Source: Sipunculus nudus (taxonomy: Eukaryota > Annelida > Sipuncula > Golfingiida > Sipunculidae). Taken from it: 64,000 nt of DNA. The stretch is taken from NCBI GenBank assembly GCA_026874595.1, contig CM049315.1:34116164-34180163 (forward strand). The letters are read 5' to 3'. The position numbers and the translations under genes were made by a program. The first letter of the stretch is position 1, and every line of letters begins with the position of its first letter. The notes under the pieces are model-generated. The model ran no database searches. It worked only from the letters and a program-made list of their open reading frames with translations, and was not told the origin of the DNA. Shown here in pieces: positions 13,350 to 26,429 of the stretch.

Positions 13350-13720
13350 AATCTAGGACTTATTTAATGAATATTCGTGAATGTTGTAGCACGGGCCGTT
13401 GTCAATGACGACAATATTTGGGATGCCGGATCGCGCAAAGACCGATTTCGACGCGGTTATCAACGACTGTGCAGTTTTGTCTGCTAATCTTAACACTCTG
13501 GGAATTTGGAATAATAGTCTACAAGTAGCAGGTAATTGTCCGGCCAAACAAATCTGACCAAATCTTACACCACGGGATATCCGTTATCTCATGGGAAATC
13601 ATAGGCTCCGGGGGGCGTTTGTGTCTAAATATACTGCATGCAGGTAGGGCATTTTGATACAATCTCCTCAATTTGTGCATTAATGCCTGGCCAGAACGTG
13701 ATGGACCGGGCTCTTGACTT
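13350..13720 (-). pseudogene. gypsy integrase zinc-finger and core fragment
   Basis: In shifted frames the minus strand shows INAQIEEIVSKCPTCMQY (the HHCC finger end), a D-Y-Y-S-K stretch, and SGIPNIVVIDNGPCYN, matching the second catalytic Asp motif (.SDNGP.). Stops separate the pieces. Confidence 0.7.
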
Positions 13721-13888
13721 CACCACGCCTTGGCGGCTTTCGTGCAATTTCGACAACTTACCTGATTGCGTTTCTTTCAGTATGATTATTTGGTGTTCCC
13801 GGAAGAGTACACCCTGACACTAAGTAATTTCGGAGTTGAATGTATAGTAAGGTCTGGCCTCTATTGGCACGTTCTTCGTAAATTCCGG

Positions 13889-14353
13889 TCATTCCGACTG
13901 CACCAGTTCATTAACCTTAATTAGCGATGGGTCTTGTGCAGATGATCTGCGTATCTCCATAAGTTTCTGTTCGGATTCGGGCATTTGACTGATAATGCTC
14001 ATGACCTCTTGAACATGTTCGGGGGGTTCGTCATTTACCGTAGCCCGGCTCAACGCGTCAGGAATCAGCATTTCTTTGCCAGGTATCCATACGACTTCTA
14101 AGTCATATCTAAGTAATGCCATACGCATTCTCCGTAATCTGGGACTTAATTTGTGCAGGGGCTTCTGGAAGATTCCAACTAAAGGCTTATTGTCTCTTCG
14201 GACCACTGTTTTCGCCCCATAGATATAATCAAGGAATCTCTGACAGCCAAACTGAATGGCACTCATTTCTAATTCTATGGGCGCGTAAATTCTCTCCGCC
14301 TTATTGAGTCTTCGTGACGCATATGCGACGGGTTGCGTCTCTTGGCTAATCAT
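13889..14353 (-). pseudogene. gypsy RNase H domain fragment
   Basis: 154 residues. PVAYASRRLNKAERIYAPIE, the QFGCQRFLDYIYG stretch, and WIPGKEMLIPDALSRA are hallmarks of the Ty3/gypsy RNase H end of RT. The ORF is the longest surviving block of the element. Confidence 0.85.
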
Positions 14354-14922
14354 GCCCCAAGGCCAAGACCGCTAGGCATTCTCTTAAATATGAACCGACC
14401 CCAGGGAGTGTTAAAACAAGTGAGCTTTGCACTTTCGTCAGTCAATTTAAGTTGCCAATACCCGGATGTGGCATATAATTTGGGAAATATTCTGGCATTA
14501 GGCATTTTGGAGATTACATTTTCCAGGGTTAATGTTGGCGCCGTATTGCTTTGTTCAGTTCCCGCGGGTCAAGGCAAACTCTAACTTTGCCATTTGCCAG
14601 GTGGTGGTAATTTGGCTGACCCATTCTGTCGGCTCAGTAATGAGCTCGATTACCCCCAGACCTACCATTCTATCCAGCTCCTCCTTTACCTTATCTCTTA
14701 TCGTATAGGGTATTTGGCGAGGGGGCACTGCACGGATGGAATACTGGAATCTAATTCTATATCATACTCCCTGTTTTTCAAACATCCTAAACCCACAAAT
14801 AAATCCTGATTTTTGGCTAATAGGTCGAATGCTTTTTTACTGGGTTGGTGCAGCGTTTTTGCGGACGGTTGGGGTGATACTACATGGGGCTTTGCTTTGT
14901 TATGATCAGCAGTCAGACTGGA
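14354..14922 (-). pseudogene. gypsy reverse-transcriptase remnant
   Basis: The minus strand contains an AELDRMVGLGVIEL-like start of an RT domain followed by stops, frame changes and a large deletion before the RNase H. No intact catalytic block was found. Confidence 0.55.
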
Positions 14923-15336
14923 CTATACACCTGCATCACAGTCCCTTTCATTTTCAACATCATAGACACGTTTCAAAATGCCTAGCATGTCACTTTTACC
15001 TAGAGTAGGGACTGTGCTAGCGCTGACAACCTGAAAAGTTACTGGGGTTGGGCTGGGCACCATATCTTTAGCTTTCTCTGTGCTTGGTTTCACTTTCAGT
15101 GAGATTTGCCCTATTGGCTTCATGGTATGATTGCTAATAGATTTTAACACAGTTTCACTAGGTTTTAGCTTAGCCTGAACTTCCTTAGGTAACAGTTTGA
15201 ACGTTACTTCAGGAATAATGTCGACTTGCGGCCCACTATCCAGTTTAAACCTAACCAGTGTATTACCAATAAAGCAGTTTTGCACCCAGTCATGATTGAC
15301 AACACAAAAACTACTTTCAACTGTCCGGACAGTCAC
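14923..15336 (-). pseudogene. gypsy aspartic protease fragment
   Basis: 137 residues. FKLDSGPQVDIIP is the retropepsin active site (D-S-G), preceded by a strand-like stretch. It lies just downstream of the nucleocapsid remnant, as expected for Ty3/gypsy. Confidence 0.7.
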
Positions 15337-15539
15337 TACTTAATCGATGGAGAACTCAAAAGCAGTTTTGACATCTGGACCATCATGCTCGTCTGCTTCC
15401 AGGGACTGAACAGAATGTGATGCTCCTTGGGCTCGGACTTCTCCTCCACGGCGACGACTGCGCCCCCTGCCATGTGTCTGTGCTCTGCCACGTCCACGAT
15501 TACCATTGTGTATGCTGCTGGACTGGCCTGGCATGCTGG

Positions 15540-15670
15540 ATCTACATTTCATAATAAAATGGTTTAATTTGCCGCATTTATTACAGGTCTTTCCTTTGGC
15601 GGGACATTTACCAAAATCATAATTATATTTGTAGCAATGGCACTCAGGGTAATTGGGTTTCTGGATATAC
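15540..15670 (-). pseudogene. gypsy gag nucleocapsid zinc-knuckle fragment
   Basis: The minus-strand translation shows a paired Cys/His pattern (CHCYKYNYDFGKC, then CNKCGKLNHFIMKC) followed by an Arg/Gly-rich tail (GRGRSRRRGG) at about 15430-15500. This is nucleic-acid-binding nucleocapsid character. It is part of the decayed element. Confidence 0.65.
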
Positions 15671-15950
15671 CTGCAGAAACTGGTGTTAACGTAATTATTT
15701 CAGCATCCCTACACATACTCAACGATTAAATCTGATTTATGCAGCAAAAACCACTGCAGAACCAGCGATTTATCCTCCCACATTTGACCTTTGAACCCCC
15801 CAACTGTTTAGCCAGATACACATTTATTGCATTCTCCAAAGCCTTTTTTTAACGTATCCTGAGCGGCCATTCCTGCATGTTTTATGCACGATAATGTAAA
15901 TATAGATAACCCTACATCCGGGGGTTACATTTGCAGCGCAGCGTGTTCCT

Positions 15951-16460
15951 TACGTTAAGTACCGCCAGTTCATGATTAACAATGCATTTCATAAGCTACA
16001 GAGCTTACATGGAGCCTAATTAATAGGCCAGTTGTTAATCTGATCATAGGAAGACATATTGTATACAAAAGTTGAAGCTGTATTTTTGAATAAGCAAAGG
16101 TAAGTTCAAATATGTTCGTTCAGATATACTTATTTCGATCATGATAGGGTGTTGGATACCTACTCGAAGATTATCCTGAAAATCTTCTACCTCGAAAAAT
16201 TAGAATTTGAGTGGTCATCTACCTTGAATACTTACAAAAAGTGGACTTAAAAGCAACGTAGATTTTTGCTTATAAGGAGGTGGTTTTTCTTATACCTCGG
16301 ATACTTATAAAAAAAGGGGGGGGGGGTTATTCAACCTCGGTTACATATAGAAGAAAGTTTACATTTCTTCTGCCTCAGGTCCTTGCATCTAAGGTAGGTT
16401 TTTCTTCTGGCCCGGAGCCTTATAAGGGTCTTATGCCTCGGATACATGCAGGGGCTTTGT
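15951..16460. other. no gene seen
   Basis: 16130-16330 has repeated words (cctcg.atacttataaaa) suggesting a short degenerate tandem repeat. A G-run lies at 16315-16326. Confidence 0.35.
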
Positions 16461-16635
16461 GTTCGACTCGGCTCCCTCCCCTGGCGACCCGAGTTCGAAC
16501 CCCGGCAAGACTTGGTTGTTGCTACCCAATCTCCGTTTTTCTCCACCCAAACAGACTAGCGAACGCCACTTTCTATGCATTGATTAGTTGTAAAACTATA
16601 TGCAGAAACTATGTAAAATATATACGGTTATACGT
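16461..16635 (+). mobile_element. tRNA-derived SINE, family A copy
   Basis: tRNA-like box B (cgagttcgaaccccggcaag), then 'ctccgtttttctccaccc', 'gcgaacgccac', and a tail 'actatgtaaaatatatacgg'. It shares its layout with 21689-21925. Confidence 0.6.
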
Positions 16636-17275
16636 TCTTATGTTCTTTATAAAACCGTGCAATATTTTATAGGGTTTGCTAAAATAAAAGGTGATATGTG
16701 TGAAGCTGACAGCCATGCATGAAATGCACACAGTGCTTGGCGTTTGTTCAAGGACGGCACATCTTGCCGTCCGCGTTCATAATAAGTTCACTTGGCAGGT
16801 CCCCAAGAAAATTTGTTTTATTTTATCGTAAATAAACCATACATGTTACACTGGTCGATTCACCTGGAAATCCAAACAGTCTATAGGAAGGTATTTAACA
16901 TGTTTTCATTTGGTTGTAAGCCTTTTCCGTGTTCCCATATAGATATAAATATATTTTGTAATATAAACGACAGGGTAAATGCAATTTGGTAACATGCTTT
17001 TGCTCATTTCATAAGTGATCAACCTTATAACCATGTCTGCAATGTTATTCAAACTGACAAAATAAAACTATAAGGATATTGACTATCCTATAAAATTCAA
17101 GAGTTCTTGTATGTCTAGAATTAAGAAAGGTCTGACTTTTCTGCTTCGAAATTCCCCCTGTTTTGCGGATCCTTTTGACCAGGAATACAGAAATGAACAT
17201 GGCAGAAAAGAACTAATATCCAGCGTTTTATATGACAATTATTTGCATATCTGTCTTATATGGATAAAAGTGGTA

Positions 17276-17400
17276 AAACCCTCGACTCTCTCCTCTGGCG
17301 ACTTGGGTTCGATCCCCGGCGTGGATAAGACTGTATCCGCACTAGCATATAATCCAGATCCTGAACCAGTTTACTCCTAATCCGCTTCAATTTGGTTTAT
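17276..17400 (+). mobile_element. tRNA-derived SINE, family A head fragment
   Basis: 'ccctcgactctctcctctgg', then box B 'gggttcgatccccggcgtgg' and 'gactgtatccgc'. Only the tRNA-related head is present. Confidence 0.6.
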
Positions 17401-17636
17401 TGTACATATACCGCTTGAAAGGCGGCAGAGTAAACCGGATTACCAACCAAGTGCGTACAGCTAATTCACATTATCTGGAATTAATCGATTTAGGCGTTTG
17501 TGAAACGAACTATACAGAGCGGACCCAAAGCATACTACTTCGAAACTGTAAAACGTTTTTTTTTTTATGATCCGATTTAGATGTTTACCAAGTGCGGAAA
17601 CGAACTAAGAGAGTTCGTTTAGGTCACTGTTCCAAG

Positions 17637-17762
17637 GCTGGTTTTTCTCAAGGTTTTTTCAACGCCAGACTCTACCGAATGCCACTGCCTGAGCTATGGA
17701 TAGTGCCTCTATTCGTTATGATAACAATTTTTACCATCCGCGTAAAATAAGTGAAGTTTATA
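17637..17762 (+). mobile_element. tRNA-derived SINE, family A tail fragment
   Basis: 'ctggtttttctcaagg', 'gaatgccactgcctgagc', 'atagtgcctctattc' and 'cgtaaaataagtgaagttta' match the 3' half of the copy at 21689-21925. It may be the displaced tail of the fragment at 17276. Confidence 0.6.
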
Positions 17763-20700
17763 TTATTTATAGGTGATACTCTTAACACGTTACACACGAG
17801 TTAACACTCTTAATTATTCTCTATCTTTCACATGAGGCCCGGGGGCCAAGCCGTTATGCTTCCCTCTATAAATAATGTATATGTGAAGATGTCCGGTATC
17901 TACATGTGACAAAGAAATATATTCAGCATTGGTTCGTTGTCTTGTCTCTTGGCACAAAGCACACGACGGTAAGAACGAAATTTGTTTAAAGTTTGTAGGG
18001 GTTCGGGCAACATTAAAGGAACTATCATTAAATTTGGTTAAAACTCAGGATCACCAAAATGATATTTTTATATACCATTATGATAAAGGACGACTCCTTT
18101 GTCCCCGTGAAGAAGCTGCCAAATACGTGTTATTGTCAGTGTTATTCTGTCATTCGCCAGTGGAACGCATGTAACAGTTTTAATATGTAAGCCTGACCGA
18201 AAGAGATTTCGGCGGAGGTTTGCAGATTGAAGGTCAGCTCCCTCTTCTAAGGGTTATATAAATAACATCACGCGATCTTTCTCCTTGATTATATGAGCTT
18301 AACATATATCTTACAGATGCGATCTATTAGGTGGCGACCGATTGAGGTATACGTGGTTATTTGTAAGAGCAACCTGTAGCCAAAAAAATGTTTTATTATA
18401 TATAATAGGATGAGGCCTGATAAGGCACGGTTATTTGTACCTGTGGTACATGCTCGTTCTTGTGTCTAAGCGTATATATTTATAATCTTCTCTGCCCTGT
18501 GAACCAGGCTGAGAATAAGTACACCTCTCCAACAAAATTATTAAGCCTACCTTCAAAGGATGGGGAAGCTGAAAGGGGTTGATGTGTTTAAATATAAATC
18601 TATATTAAAGTAAAAGAAAATTGTGCCCCCCCCCCCCCCGAGTGCACAACCATCGGGTTTTAAATTTGTCATTTCTTTCACCTTTCCTTTTCTCTGCGAT
18701 AAAAAAACTAGAAAGCAATCGCAGGGCACGCACCATTCGCAAACACCTGTATCCGCATCCAGGTCAGCTTAAATTTAATCAACTCAAATCCCAATATTCA
18801 TCAAAATCTGACCAATTTTGATTCAATAGTAAGATGCATGTGATGTTGTATTAGAGCGGGGGGGGGGGGTGTCCGAGCCCGCCACTAGCCTAGCTCCTTC
18901 GGCTCGACTAAAACATTAAGTAAAAAGCTTGAGATGTGCCAGGTCGCGCGGAATGCAGCCACGCCACTCACCAGCAAAGGCTAGCCTAGCTCTACCACAT
19001 AAGAGACTCCCCAGTTGATTTTTATAATAACACATTTATAACAGTAAGTATTGTGTGACAGTAATATTTTTGAAGAGGGGCGAATTTGGATGGATCACAA
19101 TCAAATCCGTATTTTTCTTATTTCGCCCATGCCCATGGCCCATCCAACCAATTAAAAATTTCTTCGAAATCCAACCTGAATTTTCGAGTATGGCTTGGAC
19201 ACATTCTCACACAAACACACACGGACAAACACGTACTGGTGATTACATAACCCCCTGCCAACTTAATTGGCGGAAGTGTAGATAACAAATTGGTCATATA
19301 CACCCATAAACATCCACTAATAAATAATAATGCTGTCACCTGGTGTCTTCACTTTGCAGCAATGACCTGGCAAAATCCTGTTTGAAATGATGAAACATAA
19401 GTCACCCCAGCTGCTACTTCTATCACATATTATAATATACATTTTAAGGGTAATGAAAAGTGGGACAAGAATTAAATATTAACCAGGATTTAATATATTT
19501 TGTCTTGTCTCATTTACCTGCGGGGGGGGGGAGGGGCAGATAGGATTGAAGATCATATGTAAACATGTAGGAGAATATATTATGGCTCAATGTGATACTC
19601 TTGAATTTCGTTTAACTTTAATATTTAATTTTAAAATATTGATCATAACTTCATTGTGATACATTTTCTAAAAACTCCTCTTGGTTTTTTCCCCGAACAG
19701 TCTTTTGCATTTTGCAGAGGGGAAATGTGCTTTTCATCTCATCTGCCCTTTTCGTCTCATCCTTATGTTAGTGTATATAAATACTTGTCAACTGTAAAAT
19801 TCCGGATGTCTACAGCTTACAAAATATTATAAATGAAGAGTAAGATGATTCAGCAAACAGGTGGCCCACAGAAGGTTTTTTTGTTCCTAAATGATACGTT
19901 ATTGGCCGCACAAAGAAGTTGGCTGACGTTATGTGATCAGCGTTGTACATTCTTTTGCCTGTTAATTTGTCAACACACTAGCTCCATAAGGTTGACTGAA
20001 ACTGTTACATTGTCAATTGTGGACTAGGGAATATTTCCTAAAACGCTGGAATTGATCAGTGCGAAATGAGAGAAGATCTAGAACTTAATACAGCCTAAGT
20101 TGCCCCTTTCTTCTGCTGTCTGTTCTTCACAAAGTATACAAAATATAAATAATCCGCCTAAATTAAACATTAACCAAATTTTTCTTAGCTCATGACAGAA
20201 ATATACAGAAAACTCCTTAAAATTCAATAGAACCTATAGTTAGATATACTTTTTGGATAAACTTACTGAAAGAGATAAATTTCTGTGCCTTCACGTTCGG
20301 CAAGTGAGATAATGGCGTCAGTTATGTAATGATGGAACAACAGGTTGACGAAATAACAAAATCATAGTAATGGAAGTATAAGAGGGCCATTTTCATATGT
20401 TTTGTATAAATAAAGATAAACCTTTATCCACTAAGGAGAACTAGGAAGCACGATACAGATTACCTGAAATCAGCAAGTGGTCAGTCCGCCCTACCTCTCA
20501 TGCAAACTACATCAGAATATTTTGTTGTCACAAAACGTATTTTTATGAATTTCAATGAAATATTGTGGAACAGTAGACCATGGGCCAAGGACCAACTGAT
20601 TATTTCTTCATGATTAGTCTATTAAAGTTTGATATATGTTGATGCAGTTCTATAGGTGTTGGCGGAGGTTGATGCGTTCTTAGAGTGCTCTCTTAACTTG

Positions 20701-21216
20701 TAATGATAACTTGTAATGTATCTAGTCCAAATTATTATGAGTTAATGTATCACACTGGCAATTTTTTAGGAATCATGTTGCAAGATTTTCCTCTTAAGTA
20801 AACATTTAAACATATAGTCCATTTTTTGCTTAAAATCAAAATGGACCGGAAAGAAATGACCAGACCCCTTAGAGAAATTGGCACCATATTTATTTTGCTA
20901 AGGTCTAAAAGGCCCTTTTCACAATAAAGGAAAAATACTCTGTGACATATGCTCCTACTCAATACACAATTCATGTCTTTACATCCAGGCCATCTCTGTA
21001 GCTTTGAGTTATGTTCTGCTGTTCCTTTTGGCATTAGCAGCAACTGATCTTCATCTCACCTTCTTTAATCACACGTCAGCTACTGACCGTCGTTTCCAAT
21101 ATAGGTCCACGACCTACCCCCGGAGTTATTTGGTCTCGTTTTGTGTAAGAAAAAACCTTTACTGGAAAACCTTGCTTTAGATAAGACTCCTTGACCTCGT
21201 GGCCGTGGCATTCTGA
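17763..21216. other. no gene seen; AT-rich DNA
   Basis: Homopolymer C and G runs at about 18627, 18858 and 19522. Short ORFs show no domains. Confidence 0.4.
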
Positions 21217-21218
21217 TA

Positions 21219-21395
21219 CAGTAAGACCTTGAAATTACGACCACCAACGGGACCTCGATAAAGTGGTCTCTCTTCCGAGGTGATTTTCTAAGCGAAGTCT
21301 TATATAAAGAGCAAAACAGAATCGGGAACGTGAACAGGTGGTCGTTATTTTTAGGCGGTCGCGTAACTGCGGTGGTCGTTAGACGAGGTTTTACT
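21219..21395. mobile_element. MITE with TA target duplication (Tc1/mariner-pogo style)
   Basis: The left end is cagtaagaccttgaaattac; the right end, reverse complemented, is agtaaaacctcgtctaacga. Both continue with 'cgaccacc', and TA flanks each side (21217-21218, 21396-21397). It has no ORF. Confidence 0.7.
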
Positions 21396-21688
21396 TAACT
21401 CTTTTTCAACAATGTACACTGCATGATAATTCTGGTCAGGAAATACTTGCCCTACAAACACAGATCCTGTTTTGACTTAGTCTGGATGACAGAGTAATGA
21501 TAAGTAGCAATGAAGTGACACAGCTTCCTGGCGACCCGTAATGCTAGTCACTCCAATGTATGATAAGACCGAGCTGCGCCATATATAGGCTGATTAGTAA
21601 ACCTTGGACCGTGGTCCGCATTTGTCTTTGCGAAAATTGTTTCAAAGATATCACCTTGGTCTGTATATTTGAAATAGCTCATATCAAA

Positions 21689-21925
21689 GGCCGGGACAGT
21701 GGAGTCGTGAAACGCTCGGCTTCTTCTGCAGGGGTAATGGGTTCGATTCCGTACGTTGCGATGAGAGTAGACTCTAGTGGCTCGTCCAAGGCCTGTGTTT
21801 GTCTACGGGTTCTCCAGTTTCCTCCACCTGTAGACAAACACCGAGCGCCACCGCCTTAGCCATGGAGAGTGCCTCTGTTGAATATATAACTATTTGTAGA
21901 ATCCATGTAAAACAAGAAAAGTTTA
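21689..21925 (+). mobile_element. tRNA-derived SINE, family A full-length copy
   Basis: The head is ggccgggacagtggagtcgt with box B gggttcgattcc at 21740-21751. A central domain follows (ctccagtttcctccacctgt, gagcgccaccgcc, catggagagtgcctctgttg), then a 3' tail 'atgtaaaacaagaaaagttta'. This is the best-preserved copy in the window. Confidence 0.75.
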
Positions 21926-23511
21926 TAGTGTATAATATTATACTGATAAGCGCTCTTTATCTTAGGGTAACCCAACCAACTCTGTATAGGTATTGCAATC
22001 ATCGAGACATGTGGATACCCGACCCCTACTGACTTCAGATAGGCGTTGATCAACTAGCTGAATGACCCTTTAACGGTCATCCCATTGTTCATGTTTGGCT
22101 TAACGTATATTAAGTAACCTCTCTATTGGTCATAAAATCCTCAAATATATACTTGCTTATTTGAGACAATCCATGACCTCTCTAATACTAGGCCTATGTG
22201 TCATACATTTGTCTGTTCTTGTACAGCATTGCATAACATCCCTCTGTCAGTGGTCCCTTTGTCTGAATATCTGAGTCACCCCAAATGTGTCGCCCCTTGT
22301 CCTGTATCATTGGGCTACCGGTGCCCTTTCTATCGGCCATACATTCGTCTGTCCATTTGGATCGCCCCATGATTTATGATTAAAGGTGGTCCTCTGCAGC
22401 GTGGGATAAAGGATCTTAGAACGGGGCGGGGGTCAGCACCTTGACACAAGTAAACAAGTGCGCCCTGAGTGCTAGTTGAGTTTATATATAACCCAGGCAT
22501 GCTGAAGTAAAGGGAACCAGCGCAAAATCCAGCTTAGATACTTCACACCAAATGATTAAGTTATTTTTTTTTTTAATTATCTTACTTTTATTACACATGT
22601 GATTGACCTGAATCAGCCTTATTTAAATGGATTATCCACTTAATCTATAGAACCATTATCATACGTTCGAATTTTTACTTTATTTCTGCGTCAACTATTT
22701 TATGATTATTGCTGTAACTGATAAGTTATTTATACTTGATATCGATATATAACCATGCACTCCCTCCGGTTTCTGATAACAACATGCATATAGATCATGA
22801 TCAGATTCCGTTATTTTGTTACAGTACAAGAGCATAATAGCTTTTTAGTGGCAGCATAAACGGGTCTGAAGTTTCTTTAATATCTGCAAAAAGGTGTGTG
22901 TTTTTTTATTTGTGCTTCAGTTGTCTGTCCCATTTTCAACAGTCGTGAGAAAAAGTGAAGTTGAGCATGACCCTTTTAAAAGTTCGATACGTTATCTAAA
23001 TCGTGACTGCGTATTTAATCTGGCCGTTTTTTTTTAAGGGTCGTTGAGTAAGTTATGAAACTGACCAACAGCTGACAGCAAAGTTTCTTCAGTCGGGCCT
23101 GGATAACTGCTTGTCAATACAATATTTAAATGAAGCCAAGAAAACTTGTTTGGTATGATTACAAAATATGAAATAAATGCGGTAGCCATCAGATTTTCGA
23201 ACTCTCGCACAGATATGTTTAACGTTTATTGCAACATAACCTTAAACACTCAGGTTTTCGTAACATATTCATTTGGCAGTAGAACAAAACTTGACTTGAA
23301 AGTCAGGGGCTTCAATATAGGGGGATGGGGATATATATCCCCTCACTTTTTGGCAAGTGGTATGGTCAATGTAATTAAGCACACACTATTCATAAAACAT
23401 TCATATATTGCAAATGAAATATAGTGATAAATTATAGAATTAACATATACTAGAAGCATAATACCTTAATTTTCTAAAGCCTTATACATATTCAATTTTC
23501 TGCACATATAT

Positions 23512-23517
<6 letters not shown>

Positions 23518-23576
<59 letters not shown>
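23518..23576. repeat. (AT)n microsatellite
   Basis: Uninterrupted AT dinucleotides, followed by tgtgtgtgagagagag. Confidence 0.95.
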
Positions 23577-23579
<3 letters not shown>

Positions 23580-23867
23580 TTTGTGTGTGAGAGAGAGTGT
23601 ATGTGTGTGAGTTTACGAGTCATCCCCCTCTCTGGAAGATAAATTGACGCCACTGTTCGTGTTATTATTACTCCCGCTATATCCATACCTTCGATATGCG
23701 AAATAACGGTCTTATTCTATTTGCAAGATGGTTTCGAATTTTTTACGAGGTCATGATTTGATGAGAGCACAAAGGAAAGAATCCAGAGACCACTCTCCAG
23801 TTAGAAATCTGTCTGCGAAGAGACGGAGAGACGGTCTGAAGATGCCCGGTCACTAATCATTAAATTA

Positions 23868-23875
23868 TAATATTA

Positions 23876-23915
<40 letters not shown>
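23868..23915. repeat. (ATT)n microsatellite
   Basis: About 15 copies of the trinucleotide attatt. Confidence 0.95.
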
Positions 23916-23917
<2 letters not shown>

Positions 23918-24121
23918 ACGCGGATGTATCAGCGATTATATGATCTCATCCGTGGGTTATAAATTAATAACTAAGCATTGAAAGTTCCACTAGCCATCAA
24001 GGCTCGTTGTAGGATCACCATCGTATTCATTTCTATGTATGAAGGTTATATCAAATCAAATAGTTTATTCAAAGGTGACCGGGTATAGATGATTAACCGA
24101 AACCGTACAGAGATTTTAAAT

Positions 24122-24318
24122 CAGAAGCTGATCCAGGGGAGGGGTCCGGACCCCCCCCCCCTTTTTTTTTTTCATCCGGTGCAAGCTCTTTTAAGGGTTT
24201 CAGACAAAATTTGCGGCCTGGACCCCCCATCCCCTTCCAGACCTGGTGATCTTTTTTAGGGTTTTCATTAGTCCTCTTTGGTTGGAACCCCTTTTCCTAA
24301 ATCCTGGATCCGCCCCTG
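24122..24318. mobile_element. MITE with 'CAGGGGCGGATCCAGG' type ends
   Basis: The left end is cagaagctgatccagggg; the right end, reverse complemented, is caggggcggatccaggattt. These form an imperfect terminal inverted repeat, with C- and T-runs inside. A fragment of the same kind starts near 6670 (aggcggatccggg). Confidence 0.55.
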
Positions 24319-25129
24319 TTAATGGATGATGATGAATAATCACGTTTCGGGGTTCCCAGAGCAGTACAGTTACTGTAGTAGACTGGCCAAGTCGGTGCAG
24401 TGTTAAAGACTTAATTGTCCCCTCTGAAAGAGCCATCATATCTTCTGTCACTGAATCGCAACGCGTAGAACAGGTACTGTCACCTCGCGGAAAATGTATA
24501 ACAAAGAATCGACTTGCATAAGGTGTAATTGCTCACTCAGAGTTGTTACGTCTATTGGTGCATGGAATCACGTTTTATTTACGTATTTTAGTAGCAAAGA
24601 TAAATCCTATTTTTTAAGCATTGGTATTGTTAGAACAATAGTAAAGCAGATAACTCCTTGTGGTTGTCTTGATGGGTATCCATTGTTAAGACGCAAAATA
24701 TGAAATTGCGAATTTTTGAGCTAAAATAAAATGTACATTCGTTTCAAGAAACAAAACAAAAGAAAATCTTGTGTTGGCCGATATAAACTATATTAACCGG
24801 AGAAATGAGTCAATTTTTTAGTATAATAATTTCGGTTCCTTCTCTTCATCATGATATAAGGACCGATCTAGGTATCTGCTAAAAATAGAAATTTTTGATG
24901 ATTTATAATTATATTTAGGTTGTATGATAAAACTTAAGACTACACACAACTTTAGGATCCGAATCTAACCCCGTGTGTTCTTCAGTGTCACGCTTGACCA
25001 ACACGGTTCACAGGTGTACCGCGACAAAACGACCTCAAATTCCGATGAATGTCTATGTCCCTCTCTGTGATTAAAACAATATCACCATGCCACATTGATG
25101 TATATTACCCTTTTTAATTATAAATTGAT

Positions 25130-25260
25130 CATGGTGATCTAGATTACTTTCAAAATGTATTAAATTGGTCCTCGTGTGTTATATACTTTCAAAATGTACT
25201 TAATTGTTCCTTGGTATGTTATTTATTTTCAAAATGTACTGAATTGACCTCACCATGAAC
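25130..25260. repeat. 39-bp minisatellite cluster 1
   Basis: Degenerate units with 'actttcaaaatgtatta', 'attggtcc' and 'gtgttat'. Same monomer as at 25775 and 26430. Confidence 0.7.
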
Positions 25261-25774
25261 TTAACGTGACCTTAAAAGCATATTCATTAAATGAATAATC
25301 ATGAGCATAACAGTTTCATGCAGCCAATCAGGTATTACTGTAAACCGTGAGTCACCTGACCATAATAAAAGAGTTTAATTTGGGAGACCTCTCCCAAACA
25401 GAACACATACGGGCATGTTTTCCGGGGTATATTTTTATAAAAAGTAGTATAAAAAATTCTAGGCCAAAGGATGCAGGAGCTATTCCTCGGTCTACCGCGT
25501 GAATAATAATGTCTTACACGCATGGCACGTAATTCCTATGAGACAAATAATCCAAAATATTGAAGGACGGTTAACAATGACTACGATATATTCATCAGTG
25601 CATCGATTCCAGATTATGACGTCAGTCAATGCGACGTCTACGTCATCGACCTTTGTGACGTCAACATTGTCCTGGAAAAAGCTGTCGCAAGGAAGACCTG
25701 TTTAGAAGCATTTCTGGGGCTCATGTTAATAATTAGGTCAAAAGAGTGGGGCATAAGGGCTCTGGTGGTGAGGT

Positions 25775-25935
25775 CCTTTAGTGTTATTTACTTTCAATAT
25801 GCACTGAATTGTTCTTTGGGTGTTATTTACTTTCAACATGTAGAGCACTGTTCTTTGGGTGTTATTAACTTTCAGAATGTATTGAACCATTCCTTGGGTG
25901 TTATTTACTTTCAAAATGTACTGAATTTTTTTATT
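25775..25935. repeat. 39-bp minisatellite cluster 2
   Basis: Four units of 'gtgttatttactttcaaaat' plus 'gtactgaattgttctttggg'. The 39-bp period keeps ORFs open on both strands (13-residue repeats), which I judge non-coding. Confidence 0.85.
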
Positions 25936-26429
25936 GAACATATGATACAAGTTTAATAACAAATATACTATACATGATTTTACATCACCATACAACGTTC
26001 ATAAAAAAAACATGCATACATGTATACATTCACACTAGGGTTGACTAACCGGATGTACATAAACAACAAATACAGACAGGGTACATTTATAATTATTGAA
26101 AAAATGTTGCTGAAGATTTTTTAAGATAGGTATTATTTCAGCAGTGGCTTTCTTTAAAATATTTTATTTTTAATTTTTTTCCATTTCTGGTCATGTATTA
26201 CTATTTTGCTTTTTGCACTAGCTATGTTCTCTTCTATTTTATATATCTGTAATACGGAATTTTTTCTTTACATTTACATGTGTATATGAAATGTTTGAAG
26301 AATAGTATTAAAATATCTAGAAGGGTGTCGTTAGTTTTGTTTATAATTGGAGAGGTTTCTGTGAAATTGCTCATGTGAACCTATGAGCCCATTTCTCCCA
26401 ACCAATTTTTAAATCAGATATTAAACTGA

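Larger units (their letters stand above)
12639..15950 (-). mobile_element. degenerate Ty3/gypsy LTR retrotransposon (internal region)
   Basis: On the minus strand, from right to left: nucleocapsid zinc knuckle, retroviral-type protease, reverse-transcriptase remnant, RNase H, integrase zinc finger and core, integrase C-terminal region. The order protease-RT-RNase H-integrase is the Ty3/gypsy order. Several stops and frameshifts interrupt the reading frame and much of the RT is missing. I could not find paired LTRs, so the outer limits are approximate. Confidence 0.85.
21926..24121. other. no gene seen
   Basis: Includes (AT)n at 23518-23576, (GT/GA)-rich sequence to about 23610, and (ATT)n at 23868-23915. 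Short ORFs show no domains. Confidence 0.45.

Noticed and set aside
16461-21751. Functional tRNA genes at the box-B-like sites
   Set aside because: The tRNA heads do not fold fully and continue into a shared SINE body, so they are SINEs.
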